NCBI GenBank assembly: GCA_965197555.1
Contig: OZ240213.1
Location: 3,782,001 to 3,846,000 of the forward strand
DNA: 64,000 bases
Origin: G965197555 sp965197555
Lineage (GTDB): Bacteria; Chloroflexota; Dehalococcoidia; Lucifugimonadales; UBA3495
Reading direction: 5' to 3'
A program made the translations under genes and the position numbers. Within the stretch, counting starts at the first letter, position 1; each line of letters opens with the position of its first letter. Below, one piece after another: positions 62,857 to 64,000 of this stretch. Below the pieces are notes generated by a model, which made no database searches, was not told where the DNA came from, and was given only the letters and a program-made list of their open reading frames with translations.

Positions 62857-63684
62857 CCGAACGCCTCCTTTCGTACAGATATTATACGAACAGGCGTTCT
62901 GAATGTAAACAGGCTCTAGTATAAATGCGCCGTCTGACGGCTCTAGCAACCCGGGCAACAAGCTTTCCAGTCTGGCCATTTTCTGGCTACCGGGTTCGAG
63001 GAAGAGGCGACGCCCCAACTGGTCCACCGCTTGTTGGACATCATCGAATCCTCGGGAAGTTTGGGCGGGCAGGAGCTCAACGTTCGCCGTGATTCCCATG
63101 TCCGAAAGCACATCTTGGAACTCGGGTAGGCTGGGTAATGGAAGCCTTTCCTCTCCGTGCACCTCCTGCCAGAGAGTGTAGGTCTGAGCCTGGGGCGGTG
63201 TTTGGAACAACACGATGAGCACACGCTTTCGGGCATGGCCCTGCAGCTTGGACACAAACCGTTCGATCTCCTGGATCGTATAAAGTACGTGTACGCACAG
63301 GACCACATCTGCCTCCTCCACGTCCGCGTCCTCCCAATGGCTTGCCACCACTGTCAGGTTGTGGATTGAATACTCCGCTATCTGGTCCCGGAGGACCGAT
63401 GCCATACTGGGAGATGGCTCCACCGCTACAACATGGCGGCAGTTCAAGGCCAACGGGAGCGCCAGCCGCCCCCCGCCGGCACCAACATCGATTAGCGTCT
63501 CATGCGGTGACAACTCCCGAAAGAGGCGGTTTACCAGAGGGTCATCGGACCGCCTCGGGTCAGCCCGGAACTGCTGGGCAAACGCTTGCCAGTGGTCGGC
63601 AGGACGGCCTTCCGGCCCTCTAAAGCGGTCGGACTGGGCATGTTCAAGCTGAATCATGGTTTTCCAACATTCGGCGGCTCGCAT

Positions 63685-64000
63685 TAATGGCAACTCCTAA
63701 TTGGTCTGATACGACAGCCCAAAGGCCCCAGCCCGTTCATTCTAGGCGTCCTGGAATCCTTACTCAATCTAGTGGGTATTGCGCTCCCGCTGCTTCACTA
63801 CTCAGAGCACCGAAGGGAACGGACCCCTATGCGCAACTTGTAACTGCCCTAGTCGCCCTCCGTGCTGGTGGGTCTGAACATTCTTCCGGAAGTAGAATAT
63901 TCAGCAACCTGGAAGCCACTTCAGGAAACCGCCGACCAATGCCTGAGTTCGAGTGAATACGACCGTACTAGCTGCCATTATTACAATCATGGCCGCTCTG
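63685..64000. other. gene-free end of window
   Basis: Upstream of the methyltransferase. No frame with a start signal or family resemblance is visible; the promoter of the methyltransferase should lie in the first hundred bases. Confidence 0.4.

Larger units (their letters stand above)
60560..62916 (-). mobile_element. IS5-type transposon with passenger genes (2357 bases)
   Basis: GAGCCTGTTTACATTCAG at 60560-60577 and its exact complement at 62899-62916 are the ends. TA lies outside each (60558-60559, 62917-62918). Cutting here rejoins the methyltransferase frame. It holds a lipoprotein gene, a small gene and, at the right end, an IS427-group-like transposase. Only a weak CTGTTTA match near 62036-62043 could be a nearer left end, so the unit is unusually long for an IS5-type element. 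Confidence 0.82.
59077..63684 (-). pseudogene. SAM-dependent methyltransferase split by two insertion elements
   Basis: The 5' part (63684 to 62917) encodes a class I methyltransferase: motif I LIDVGAGGGRLALPLA near 65, AVEPSPSMASVLRDQI, WEDADVEEADVVLCVHVLYTI, and so on to EPSDGAFIL. The last bases (59127 to 59077) encode a tail ending ELVWWDS and a stop. Joining them across one TA restores a single frame of about 273 residues. Between lie an IS5-type transposon and an IS701 element. The broken 5' part reads in frame into the transposon and its transposase, giving a 408-residue fusion frame. ATG 63684 follows AGGAG; an upstream TTG at 63693 is possible. Substrate unknown. Confidence 0.85.

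Overview
The window looks like chromosomal DNA of an uncultured Chloroflexota bacterium, most likely Dehalococcoidia or the SAR202 group. Grounds: the gene order ybeY-dnaX-ybaB-recR-recO-accC-accB, lipoproteins with very long Ala/Pro/Thr linkers after the lipobox Cys, and many catabolic families (class IV aminotransferase, SMP-30, sarcosine-oxidase-like, dienelactone hydrolase, epoxide hydrolase, MFS). This is inference; there is no rRNA.

Layout. 1-6.4 kb: a 3-oxoacid CoA-transferase subunit cut by the window edge, an unknown protein, a malate/tartrate/isopropylmalate-type dehydrogenase and a minus-strand cobalamin set (cobC, cobQ, cobU, pduX). 6.6-14 kb: small proteins, a catabolic trio (aminotransferase, SMP-30, FAD amine oxidase), PAC2 protein, endonuclease III, argC and tRNA-Glu. 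14.3-36.4 kb: a sugar transferase, then eight tandem minus-strand paralogues of an SBP_bac_5 solute-binding lipoprotein, most with the same promoter, and no permease or ATPase in the window. An IS1182-type and an IS630-type element have inserted in this array; the latter splits the seventh gene inside its signal peptide.

36.7-42.8 kb: core genes (RNA maturation, replication, recombination, acyl-CoA carboxylation). 42.9-47.3 kb: 39-bp tandem repeats, a decayed secreted-protein gene, tRNA-Thr with a separate 5' fragment, an Eis-like acetyltransferase and small proteins. 47.5-59 kb: catabolic genes, including a peroxiredoxin whose peroxidatic position is an in-frame TGA followed by a perfect 7-bp hairpin, a strong candidate selenoprotein.

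59-63.7 kb: a methyltransferase gene split by a 2.36-kb IS5-type transposon that carries a lipoprotein gene, itself abutted by an IS701 element. Removing both insertions restores the methyltransferase frame exactly, which proves the element boundaries from sequence alone.
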